From: Acholeplasma sp. OttesenSCG-928-E16 | GTDB taxonomy: Bacteria; Bacillota_I; Bacilli_A; Acholeplasmatales; Acholeplasmataceae | Direction of reading: 5' to 3' | DNA: 56,922 nucleotides | Assembly: GCA_030266845.1 (NCBI GenBank) | Contig: JAJDIT010000007.1 | Coordinates: 1 to 56,922 of the forward strand | Shown: in pieces, positions 44,837-52,131 of the stretch | Layout: each line of letters begins with the position of its first letter | Numbering within the stretch: position 1 is the first letter of the stretch | Notes under the pieces: generated by a model | Database searches by the model: none | Told to the model about the DNA's origin: nothing | What the model saw: the letters and a program-made list of their open reading frames with translations, nothing else | Program-made: the position numbers and the translations under genes

Positions 44837-45523
44837 ATGACAGAAACAAATAACGTTAACGATCAAAAAGTTGTTAAAAAAGAAAAAAAATTACTTCCCA
44901 TTTTTACAAACGGAATAATCAAAGAGAATCAAATTCTTATTATGATGTTAGGGCTTTGTCCTGTTTTAGGAACGACCACTTCTTTAGAAGGGGGCTTTGG
45001 AATGGGAGTATTAACAATGTTAGTACTTGTAATGTCTAATGTGACAATTTCTCTAATTAGAAAAGTAGTTCCAGATCAAGTCAGAATTCCTTCTTATATT
45101 TTGATTATTGCTACAGAAGTGACAGTAATAGGATTACTAACTGAAGCTTTTGCATACGAATTATTTAGAACGCTAGGAACCTTTATACCTCTAATAACAG
45201 TTAATTGTATTATTTTTGGTCGAGCAGAGGCTTTTGCTTCTAAAAATTCGGTTGGACATGCTGCACTAGATGGACTAGGTGTTGGAATAGGCGTGATTTT
45301 GGTATTAAGTATTATGGGACTTTTTAGGGAATTACTAGGAACGGGTAATATTACAATAGGTGCATTATTACCGCTTGGTTTAGATAATCCTTTAGTTGCT
45401 AGAATAATTCCGGAAGACTATATTATTCCATTTTTTACTAGTTCTTCAGGGGCATTTATTGTGCTCGCCATCATGCTAGCGATAACGACCGTAGTAACGC
45501 AAACAAGGGGGGCTAAAAAATGA
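44837..45523 (+). CDS. rnfE: Rnf complex subunit E
   Basis: RnfE is a six-segment membrane subunit that with RnfA holds an intramembrane [2Fe-2S]. The 228-residue protein has Cys in GLCPVLGTTTS and in NCIIFGRAEAFAS, both at the expected places. It starts after GGAGG; its stop overlaps rnfA (ATGA). Confidence 0.95.
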   Translation: MTETNNVNDQKVVKKEKKLLPIFTNGIIKENQILIMMLGLCPVLGTTTSLEGGFGMGVLTMLVLVMSNVTISLIRKVVPDQVRIPSYILIIATEVTVIGLLTEAFAYELFRTLGTFIPLITVNCIIFGRAEAFASKNSVGHAALDGLGVGIGVILVLSIMGLFRELLGTGNITIGALLPLGLDNPLVARIIPEDYIIPFFTSSSGAFIVLAIMLAITTVVTQTRGAKK

Positions 45524-46224
45524 ATCCAGTAATTTTCTTTTCAGCAATCGGAAGTGCGATGTTAATCAATAACGTAATATTTCATTGGAACTGGGGAATC
45601 TGCTCTTTTGTAGGAGTATCGACTAAAATGAAACCAGCAGTAGGAATGAGTCTTGCCGTCATTGCAATAATGGTTTTGGCAACTGCTGTGACATATCCAA
45701 TTTACCAGCTTTTACTAGTTCCGCTACAAATCACATATATTAAAACAATTGTGTTTATATTAGTGATTGCCGTTTTAGTTCAATTAACAGAAATTTTATT
45801 AAAGAGATTCAATAATGGATTATATAAAACACTAGGTATTTATTTGCCATTAATAACAACTAATTGTGCTATTTTAGGGATTGCTGACATTGTTTCAATG
45901 AACTACTTGATTGAGTTAGACACATTAACAAAAGTATTAACTGATAGCGGAGTTGGAGCGTATTTTGATTTAATTATCGGAAATAGTGCCCTTTTTGGAA
46001 ATGGTTTTCTTAAGGCTCTTGCTGTAGCATTTGGTTCTGGACTAGGATTTGCCTTAGTAATGGTTTTATTTACTGCAATAAGAGTAAGATTAAATTCCGC
46101 TAATATTCCAAAAGCATTTAAAGGTGCTCCAATTTCATTCGTGATAGCAGGAATTATGGCGATCGCTTTTCTCGGCTTCGGAGGAATTTTCCCAGAAGTA
46201 TCAGAACTTTTAAAGAATTTTTAA
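45520..46224 (+). CDS. rnfA: Rnf complex subunit A (with an insertion)
   Basis: RnfA pairs with RnfE around a [2Fe-2S]. Cys residues are in NWGICSFVG and TTNCAILG. The 234 residues exceed the usual length of about 190. The excess is a stretch of about 35 residues (MNYLIELDTLTKVLTDSGVG and following) between two membrane segments. It overlaps rnfE. Confidence 0.93.
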   Translation: MNPVIFFSAIGSAMLINNVIFHWNWGICSFVGVSTKMKPAVGMSLAVIAIMVLATAVTYPIYQLLLVPLQITYIKTIVFILVIAVLVQLTEILLKRFNNGLYKTLGIYLPLITTNCAILGIADIVSMNYLIELDTLTKVLTDSGVGAYFDLIIGNSALFGNGFLKALAVAFGSGLGFALVMVLFTAIRVRLNSANIPKAFKGAPISFVIAGIMAIAFLGFGGIFPEVSELLKNF

Positions 46225-46225
46225 T

Positions 46226-46390
46226 ATGTGGCCAATTTTCGTAGCGATAGCAATCATTTTGATTCTTGCGGCCTTGTTTATCTTTTTATATACTAAAAAC
46301 TCAAAAATTGAAGTGCCAGAAGGATGCGAAGAATTAAGAAATGAGGCTTGCAGAGGATGTTCAATCGCTGAGAGCTGTAAGATTAAATAG
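46226..46390 (+). CDS. 54-residue Cys-rich membrane protein in the Rnf operon
   Basis: An ORF of 54 codons begins 1 nt after the rnfA stop. It has a single hydrophobic segment (about 3-22) and four Cys in the cytoplasmic tail, spaced C-x7-C-x2-C-x5-C (PEGCEELRNEACRGCSIAES then C). The spacing could bind one [4Fe-4S] or [2Fe-2S] cluster. It ends 15 nt before rnfB, which also starts with MW and one TM segment. It resembles small FeoB-associated Cys-rich membrane proteins in layout. A role as an electron relay next to the short RnfB is inference. Confidence 0.75.
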   Translation: MWPIFVAIAIILILAALFIFLYTKNSKIEVPEGCEELRNEACRGCSIAESCKIK

Positions 46391-46405
46391 GAGGAACGCA
46401 AAAGT

Positions 46406-46723
46406 ATGTGGTTTTTATGGACTGTAATAATTATTGGTGTTGTAGCCTTGATTTTTGGATTAGGACTAGGTTTTGCTAATAAATATTTTGAAGTGAAAGA
46501 AGATGAAAGAATTGCTGATATTGAGAAATTATTACCAGGATATAATTGCGGAGCCTGCGGGATGGCAGGATGTAAGGCTTTCGCCGAAGGAGTTATATCT
46601 GGACAAATAGATCAATTATCCAGATGCAAACCAGGTAAAAAAGATAAGAATTTTGAGCCTATCTTAGAATATCTAAAAAACCATCCTAATGAAGATGGTA
46701 GTGTACAAGAAATCAAATTATAA
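46406..46723 (+). CDS. rnfB: Short RnfB lacking ferredoxin domains
   Basis: RnfB normally has an N-terminal membrane segment, a CGxCGxxGCxxFA domain and two or more [4Fe-4S] ferredoxin domains (over 260 residues). This 105-residue protein has only the first two: TM at about 3-24, then YNCGACGMAGCKAFAEGVISG...LSRCKPG. The C-terminal ferredoxin repeats are missing, with no sign of a frameshift: the frame closes in TAA and apbE starts 6 nt later. A ribosome site GGAGG precedes the ATG. The small Cys protein upstream may compensate. Confidence 0.9.
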   Translation: MWFLWTVIIIGVVALIFGLGLGFANKYFEVKEDERIADIEKLLPGYNCGACGMAGCKAFAEGVISGQIDQLSRCKPGKKDKNFEPILEYLKNHPNEDGSVQEIKL

Positions 46724-46728
46724 ATAAT

Positions 46729-48435
46729 ATGAAAAAGATTGTTTCGATAATATCCATACTAATGATTTCAGTGATTGCTTTCGGGCAATCTTTTTCTGCT
46801 AATGAGGATATTTCGTGGCGCGATGGAAAATACTATTATTTTGGATCTGATGAGGACATAAGTAAATCTGTTACGGTAAGTTTATACGTATATACAGATG
46901 AAGAGACCTTTAACGGTTATTATAATGATATTGATCAGATTTTAAAGAGATATCACATCTTAACTAATAATAAAGTGGATTTAACAACAGGAGCCGAAAA
47001 CGGAGTTTATGATATCAATGAAAATCCAAATGAATGGGTAAGTATTCCTAAAGACTTGTATGATTTACTAGAAGATTGTCAACAATATTCAACCGAAACA
47101 AACGGACTGTTTGATATTACAATTGGTAATGTAATTGATCTATGGAAAGAAGCGATAGATAATAATTTTTTTGACACTATATCACAAGAGGATTTTCAAA
47201 AATTGATAACAGACGTCGAAAATCTTAAGGAAAACTTTCCAAAAGAAGAACGACTGGTCTTAAAAGAAGAAAGCGACTTTTTTTATGCAAAAATAAAGAG
47301 TAATGTAAAATTAGATTTAGGAGCTATTTCCAAAGGATATGCTATTCAAAAAGCGAAAGAATATCTAGTGACAAAAGGAGTCGTTTATTACCAAATAAAT
47401 GCTGGAGCAAGTTCGATCAACCTCGGTAAATTTATTAATAGGGATGGAGTAACTTCTGGTTTTAGTGTCACGCTAACCGATCCGTTTTCCCCCTTCTCTA
47501 ATTATGGGCAATTCCTGAATGTTGCTGATTTATCGGTTACTACAAGCGGTAATAACAACCAATACTTTTTGTTTAACGGAAGAAGATATCACCACATCAT
47601 CTCTCCTTTAACATTTATGCCAACCATAGGTATATCATCTGTGACTATAGTTGGAGAAAATTCATCAGAGTTAGATGCTTTTTCCACGGCTGTTTTTTCA
47701 ATGGAAATAAATGAGGCTATTGGATTTTTAAAAAACAAAGGATATAGTTATTCAATGTACAAAGATGATGGTTCTTTATCGGTGGACGTAAAAAATGGAA
47801 TAACTTTTAAAGAGAACGAGGAAAGAGAAAAGCCTAATGGTTCTTCAGATAATCCAAGCGACTTTCATTACGGAAATTGGATTTTAATTGGTATAATTTC
47901 TCTTGTTTCCATCGTTTTATTAACAGTATCAATAAAGTTTATCATAAAGATTACTAAACAGATTAAAATGGGCGATCTCAAACAACAGGAACAAAAAGAA
48001 GAACCGAAGATCAAAAAATCAACAATAAGAGATATTATAATGGTTGCATCCTTGACGATTTTAATTGGGGCCATATTTGGGATTTATTCATTATGGCCAA
48101 AATATGTTTTTGATTATGTAAGAATTAGAAAGAACAATGAAATCATCGCTGAAATTGACTACAAAATTCAAACAGTTAATATTCCGAGCACAGAAAGTAA
48201 TAATGACTTAAACATTACATATGATGTTAGTCAATCGCAGATCATTATCAAAGAAAAACACGGTGAGGAAGAACACATAATAATGATTGTCGGGTTTGAT
48301 TTTTCCAGTAAAACAGCATGGGTAATTGAAGCTAATTGCTCGGATCAATCCTGCGTTAAAATAGGAACAATTCGCGATTCTAGTAAGACAATTATTTGTC
48401 TACCCAATGGAATTCAAATAAGGTTTGAGGAATAA
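46729..48435 (+). CDS. ApbE-type FMN transferase fused to a NusG domain II module
   Basis: The 568-residue protein starts with a signal-like segment (about 4-20). An ApbE domain follows (about 25-365) with LDLGAISKGYAIQKAKEYL, AGASSINLG, TTSGNNNQYFLFNGRRYHHII and DAFSTAVFSM, which transfers FMN to Thr of RnfG/RnfD-type proteins. Two membrane segments (about 383-405 and 436-458) come next. The C-terminal domain of about 105 residues reads AWVIEANCSDQSCVKIG and ICLPNGIQIRFE, which matches the NusG_II family. NusG_II is usually a separate gene beside the Gx transporter gene, as here. The ApbE part likely flavinylates the FMN modules encoded at 42800-44835. Confidence 0.85.
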   Translation: MKKIVSIISILMISVIAFGQSFSANEDISWRDGKYYYFGSDEDISKSVTVSLYVYTDEETFNGYYNDIDQILKRYHILTNNKVDLTTGAENGVYDINENPNEWVSIPKDLYDLLEDCQQYSTETNGLFDITIGNVIDLWKEAIDNNFFDTISQEDFQKLITDVENLKENFPKEERLVLKEESDFFYAKIKSNVKLDLGAISKGYAIQKAKEYLVTKGVVYYQINAGASSINLGKFINRDGVTSGFSVTLTDPFSPFSNYGQFLNVADLSVTTSGNNNQYFLFNGRRYHHIISPLTFMPTIGISSVTIVGENSSELDAFSTAVFSMEINEAIGFLKNKGYSYSMYKDDGSLSVDVKNGITFKENEEREKPNGSSDNPSDFHYGNWILIGIISLVSIVLLTVSIKFIIKITKQIKMGDLKQQEQKEEPKIKKSTIRDIIMVASLTILIGAIFGIYSLWPKYVFDYVRIRKNNEIIAEIDYKIQTVNIPSTESNNDLNITYDVSQSQIIIKEKHGEEEHIIMIVGFDFSSKTAWVIEANCSDQSCVKIGTIRDSSKTIICLPNGIQIRFEE

Positions 48436-48436
48436 A

Positions 48437-48961
48437 ATGAATAAGAAAAATCATCAGTTTATAAAAAAAATCGCTACCCTTAGTATCTTGTTAGCTGCCG
48501 GTATTGTATTAAACATAGTGGATGCTATTATTCCTATGCCATTTGGGTTTAGACTTGGATTGGCAAACGTCGTTGGATTGTTTGTTTTATATGTTTTTGG
48601 GTTTAAAGAAGCTATCATACTTTCATTACTTAGAATAGTGATTGCTAACCTACTTAGGGGGTTAGAGTTTAATACATTTATGATGGCGCTAACTGGAGGT
48701 ATAATATCGATGACTATCATGTGGGGGCTAAAAAAAATAACTCCATTTGGAATAGTTGTAATAAGTACCATTGGGGCGATTTTTCACTCAGCAGGCCAAT
48801 TACTTGTAGCGATGTGGCTTCTTGCCTCTTCAGAAGTGATGACGATGCTCCCAATAATGCTGTTGACCGCTATCCCAACCGGGATTTTAATTGGTATCAT
48901 TGCGGATCGAATTATTAAGGTATATCAAGGTAATAAAAAAATAGATATAAATAACTTGTAA
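48437..48961 (+). CDS. Gx transporter family protein (Hpre_diP_synt_I-like)
   Basis: The 174-residue protein has about five hydrophobic segments and the signatures NIVDAIIPMPFGFRLGLANVVGLF and GLEFNTFMMALTGG, which match the PF07456-type family often next to NusG_II and Rnf genes. The family was named for heptaprenyl diphosphate synthase component I, but the fold looks like an ECF substrate-binding component. The substrate is unknown. The ATG at 48437 follows GAGGAA. Confidence 0.8.
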   Translation: MNKKNHQFIKKIATLSILLAAGIVLNIVDAIIPMPFGFRLGLANVVGLFVLYVFGFKEAIILSLLRIVIANLLRGLEFNTFMMALTGGIISMTIMWGLKKITPFGIVVISTIGAIFHSAGQLLVAMWLLASSEVMTMLPIMLLTAIPTGILIGIIADRIIKVYQGNKKIDINNL

Positions 48962-49019
48962 TTTCGATAATTTAATGCTAAAATTATTAGGCGAAACTTA
49001 CTATGGTTCAATACCATGG
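48956..49019 (+). promoter_or_regulatory. rpmE promoter and leader hairpin
   Basis: TTGTAA (48956-48961), 17-nt spacer, TAAAAT (48979-48984) with TGC before it. In the leader CTATGGT (49001-49007) pairs with ACCATGG (49013-49019). The hairpin is close to the 5' end and might be an L31-type autoregulatory leader; I cannot confirm that. Confidence 0.5.
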
Positions 49020-49034
49020 CGGAAGGAGAAAGAA

Positions 49035-49259
49035 ATGAAAGAGAATATTCAACCTAAATATTATATGGCGAAAGTTAAATGTTCAACATGTGGCGAAGAA
49101 TTTGAAGTTGGATCAACTATTAAGGAAATTAAAATTGATACATGTTCAAAATGTCATCCATTCTACACAGGGCAGCAAACATTTGTTCAAGCGGCTGGTA
49201 GAGTAGAGAAATTTAATAGACGTTATGGCATAGGGCAAAACAACAAAAAAGAAGAATAG
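49035..49259 (+). CDS. rpmE: 50S ribosomal protein L31 (zinc form)
   Basis: The 74-residue protein has the two CxxC zinc pairs (VKCSTCGEEF and DTCSKCHPFYTGQQ) and the closing AAGRVEKFNRRYG of L31. The ATG at 49035 has AAGGAG 7 nt upstream; an earlier Met would add 20 residues that overlap the leader. It precedes tdk as in Bacillus, with its own terminator. Confidence 0.96.
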   Translation: MKENIQPKYYMAKVKCSTCGEEFEVGSTIKEIKIDTCSKCHPFYTGQQTFVQAAGRVEKFNRRYGIGQNNKKEE

Positions 49260-49267
49260 GTAAATAG

Positions 49268-49297
49268 AAAAACGTGATAGCGATATCACGTTTTTTT
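49268..49297 (+). terminator. rpmE terminator
   Basis: AACGTGATA pairs perfectly with TATCACGTT around GCGA and runs into seven T residues. The tdk -10 follows directly at 49300. Confidence 0.93.
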
Positions 49298-49327
49298 GAT
49301 ATAATCATCTATAGGGGGTAGGTAGAA

Positions 49328-49924
49328 ATGTATCATTCTTATCAAGACGGATTTATAGAAGTTGTATGTGGTCCTATGTTTGCTGGGAAAACTGAGGAAT
49401 TGATCAGACGTATTAAAAGATTAGAATACGCAAAGCAGAATTTTTTAGTGTTTAAACCGAAAATTGATAATAGGTATTCTAATAAAAATGAAATAGTGTC
49501 TCATAATTTAAGTACTGCTGAGGCAATATTGGTTGAAAGCAGTGTGGAAATACTAGAACACATTAACAAAAGTCAAATTAAAATGGACGCAATTATAATT
49601 GATGAGGCACAATTTTTTGACGAAGGAATTGTTGGCGTCGTCGATAGACTTGCAGATAAAGGTTTGAGAGTAATAGTTGGGGGACTAGATAGAAATTTTA
49701 AAGGAGAACCTTTTGGACCAATGCCTCAATTGTTGGCGATTGCAGAGTTTGTCACCAAACTAACCGCAATTTGTGTTAAGAGTGGGAAACCAGCCACAAG
49801 AACGCAAAGAATAATTAATGAAAAACCAGCTTTTTACGAAGATCCAGTAATTTTAGTTGGAGCAAAGGAATCATATGAACCTAGGTCAAGACAATGCCAT
49901 GATGTGCCAAGAAAAGAAAAGTAA
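49328..49924 (+). CDS. tdk: Thymidine kinase
   Basis: The 198-residue type II thymidine kinase has the P-loop [15 protein letters not shown] (about 15-29), DEAQFFDEG and [14 protein letters not shown]. The zinc site is altered: the usual CxxC near the lasso reads ICVKSG (second Cys replaced by Ser), while the later C-x2-H pair in RQCHDVP is present. Salvage of thymidine is the role. An extended -10 promoter (49297-49305) lies between the rpmE terminator and this gene. Confidence 0.95.
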   Translation: MYHSYQDGFIEVVCGPMFAGKTEELIRRIKRLEYAKQNFLVFKPKIDNRYSNKNEIVSHNLSTAEAILVESSVEILEHINKSQIKMDAIIIDEAQFFDEGIVGVVDRLADKGLRVIVGGLDRNFKGEPFGPMPQLLAIAEFVTKLTAICVKSGKPATRTQRIINEKPAFYEDPVILVGAKESYEPRSRQCHDVPRKEK

Positions 49925-50366
49925 TGAATATTACATGAAAGAGGCACTTAAGGAAGCAAAAAAAGCAGATAGCATTGGAGAAATCCCGGTAGGGGCGGTA
50001 ATTGTACATAATGACAAAATCATCGCTAGGGGTCATAATAAAAAAGAAACAACCAAGAATCCAATAAATCATGCTGAAATGATCGCTATTCAAAAGGCGG
50101 CAAGAGCATTAGGAGATTGGCGATTAAATGAGTGTTCCTTATATGTCACACTTGAACCTTGCCCGATGTGTGCTGGAGCGATAATTCAATCAAGGATTGG
50201 AAAAGTATTCTATGGAACAAGAGACTTGAAATCAGGCGCAGTAGATAGTATAATTAATTTGCTTGAATTTCCATGGAATCACAAGGTGGAAGTAATGGAA
50301 GGCATTCTGACAGAAGAGTGTATGAAAATACTACAATTTTTTTTCAAAAAAATAAGAAAAAAATAA
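49875..50366 (+). CDS. tadA: tRNA adenosine deaminase
   Basis: TadA makes inosine at the wobble position of tRNA-Arg(ACG). The protein shows [15 protein letters not shown], the zinc/proton HAE ([11 protein letters not shown]) and [10 protein letters not shown] favour the ATG at 49875 because AAAGGA sits 5 nt upstream. The later Met at 49935 is closer to homologue starts but has no ribosome site. The gene overlaps the end of tdk by 50 nt, which is unusually long. The SRP RNA follows directly, as in the Bacillus tadA-scr order. Confidence 0.92.
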   Translation: MNLGQDNAMMCQEKKSNEYYMKEALKEAKKADSIGEIPVGAVIVHNDKIIARGHNKKETTKNPINHAEMIAIQKAARALGDWRLNECSLYVTLEPCPMCAGAIIQSRIGKVFYGTRDLKSGAVDSIINLLEFPWNHKVEVMEGILTEECMKILQFFFKKIRKK

Positions 50367-50476
50367 AATCCTATTAAGCATCATCATTCAATAGTGCAGT
50401 GTGAACCTGGTCAGATCTTGATCGAAGCAGCCATAAGCATTTGTATTATGTGGGTGATGATGCTTAATAGGATTTT
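50365..50476 (+). ncRNA. ffs: Signal recognition particle RNA
   Basis: The conserved SRP core is seen (GTGAACCTGGTCAGATC and GAAGCAGCC), with its apical TTGA loop. It is closed by a perfect 22-bp stem between 50365-50386 and 50455-50476. At about 112 nt it is a small bacterial form. It overlaps the last bases of tadA. Confidence 0.93.
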
Positions 50477-50498
50477 ATAATTTAGAAGAGGGAATAAA

Positions 50499-51398
50499 AT
50501 GATAAAGATAAATGAAGAAGTACTAAATGCACTTAAGAATAAACAGGGAGTAGTGGCTTTGGAGTCAACCATTATTTCTCATGGCATGCCATATCCAGAG
50601 AATTTATTGATGGCAAAAAAAGTTGAAAGAATAATTCGAGAAAATGGATGTGTCCCAGCAACAATCGCTATCATAGAGGGAGTTATAACAATTGGATTGA
50701 CAGAAAAGGAATTAGAGATTATTGCTTCAAGTCAAAATACAATGAAGGTAAGCAAAAGGGATATTGCGTTTGCTGTGGCAGCCAATAAGAACGGTGCAAC
50801 TACTGTTTCAGCAACTATGCTAATTGCCAAAATGGCAAATATAGAAATGTTTGCGACCGGGGGGATTGGTGGAGTTCACAGAGGAGCTGAAAATACTTTT
50901 GATATTTCTAGAGACCTAGAAGAGTTATCAGAAACTGATATCACAGTTGTTTGTGCAGGTGCAAAATCTGTGCTAGACTTAGGTTTAACTATGGAATATT
51001 TGGAAACACAAGGAGTTGAAGTGATTGGATATCAAACACAAAAGTTACCAGCATTCTATACAAGAGAAAGCGAGTTTAATGTTAATTATTGCCTAGAAAC
51101 TCCAGCCGAGATAGCGAGACTAATAAAAACAAAGAGAAAACTTCAGCTTTCTGGAGGGATTTTAGTTACCAATCCAATTCCAAAGGAATACAGTATTGAT
51201 GAAAAATATATAGAATCCATAATTAATGATGCCTTGAAAGAGGCAAAAGATCAAAAAATAGTTGGTAAGGATATAACCCCATTTTTATTAAAACGAATAA
51301 AAGAATTAACCGGAGGAATCAGCTTAAAGGCAAATTTAGAATTAGTGTATAATAACGCAATGCTCGCTGCTCAAATTGCTAAAGAATTAGTGAAATAA
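50499..51398 (+). CDS. psuG: Pseudouridine-5'-phosphate glycosidase
   Basis: PsuG splits pseudouridine 5'-phosphate to uracil and ribose 5-phosphate. The 299 residues include ALESTIISHGMPYPEN, the Lys of TMKVSKRDIAFA, FATGGIGGVHRGAE and GGILVTNPIP. Length is close to the usual 300-310. A companion PsuK-type kinase is not adjacent. It lies right after the SRP RNA, where dnaX would stand in Bacillus. Confidence 0.95.
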   Translation: MIKINEEVLNALKNKQGVVALESTIISHGMPYPENLLMAKKVERIIRENGCVPATIAIIEGVITIGLTEKELEIIASSQNTMKVSKRDIAFAVAANKNGATTVSATMLIAKMANIEMFATGGIGGVHRGAENTFDISRDLEELSETDITVVCAGAKSVLDLGLTMEYLETQGVEVIGYQTQKLPAFYTRESEFNVNYCLETPAEIARLIKTKRKLQLSGGILVTNPIPKEYSIDEKYIESIINDALKEAKDQKIVGKDITPFLLKRIKELTGGISLKANLELVYNNAMLAAQIAKELVK

Positions 51399-51426
51399 CG
51401 GTATCTTAATTAATGTAAGATATATA

Positions 51427-51435
51427 TGATATAAT
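51427..51435 (+). promoter_or_regulatory. Extended -10 promoter before the membrane protein and tkt
   Basis: TGA-TATAAT lies 18 nt before the start of the next gene, with AGAGGAGG as ribosome site. Confidence 0.6.
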
Positions 51436-51453
51436 TTTAGAGGAGGATTTAAA

Positions 51454-52131
51454 ATGAAAATAAAACATTCAATTTTTAAAAAACTAACTGGTGAACCCGA
51501 TGTGGTTCAAGATATAAATGGAAGAAAACTAGAAATTTATTGGATGGATAAAACACCATACCATAAACAATATACCAGCCAAGGGAGATTTTCTTTGTGG
51601 ACTTCAAACGGCAAGGAATATAAATTACTGATTGATAAAGGATACTACGAGGCTATTCCTGAAATTTACTCACCAAAAACCAGTGTTTTATGGGTGAATT
51701 ATTTGGAATTGATGGGAAAGACACAGTTTAAATATAATCTCGTATTTTATTCTGCCGCACTAGTTATAATAGCTGTCGTTGTTTTATTGGCCATTTTACT
51801 TCAAGAACAAATGATAGCATTAATTGGACTAATAGTTGTTTTGATTTTAAGTATGGTCCAAAACGGCATTTTAAGAAAAAAAGTGCAAACCGAGGGTGAC
51901 AGATTACAATATAACCTAATGAATGAAGTTAGCGAAGAAGTTTTTAGGGATGTTATTAATAGACAGCAAGCGTACTATAACAATTTTTTCCAAAAAAACA
52001 CGGTTGTAGAAAACAATACTCAAGATAATGATTCTAAACTTCTTGATAATGAAACAGAAATAACTGAAGCGAGTGAAGAATTAGAGACTTTAAATGAAAC
52101 TGAAACGGTGGAAGACGAATCTAATGAATGA
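51454..52131 (+). CDS. Unrecognised protein with two membrane segments
   Basis: The 225-residue protein has two hydrophobic segments close together (about 93-113 and 117-135). A 90-residue N-terminal part contains SLWTSNGKEYKLLIDKGYYE. The cytoplasmic tail is acidic and low in complexity (rich in Glu, Asn and Thr, about 175-225). No family is recognised. It overlaps tkt by 8 nt (translational coupling), which links it to the transketolase unit in an unknown way. Confidence 0.7.
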   Translation: MKIKHSIFKKLTGEPDVVQDINGRKLEIYWMDKTPYHKQYTSQGRFSLWTSNGKEYKLLIDKGYYEAIPEIYSPKTSVLWVNYLELMGKTQFKYNLVFYSAALVIIAVVVLLAILLQEQMIALIGLIVVLILSMVQNGILRKKVQTEGDRLQYNLMNEVSEEVFRDVINRQQAYYNNFFQKNTVVENNTQDNDSKLLDNETEITEASEELETLNETETVEDESNE

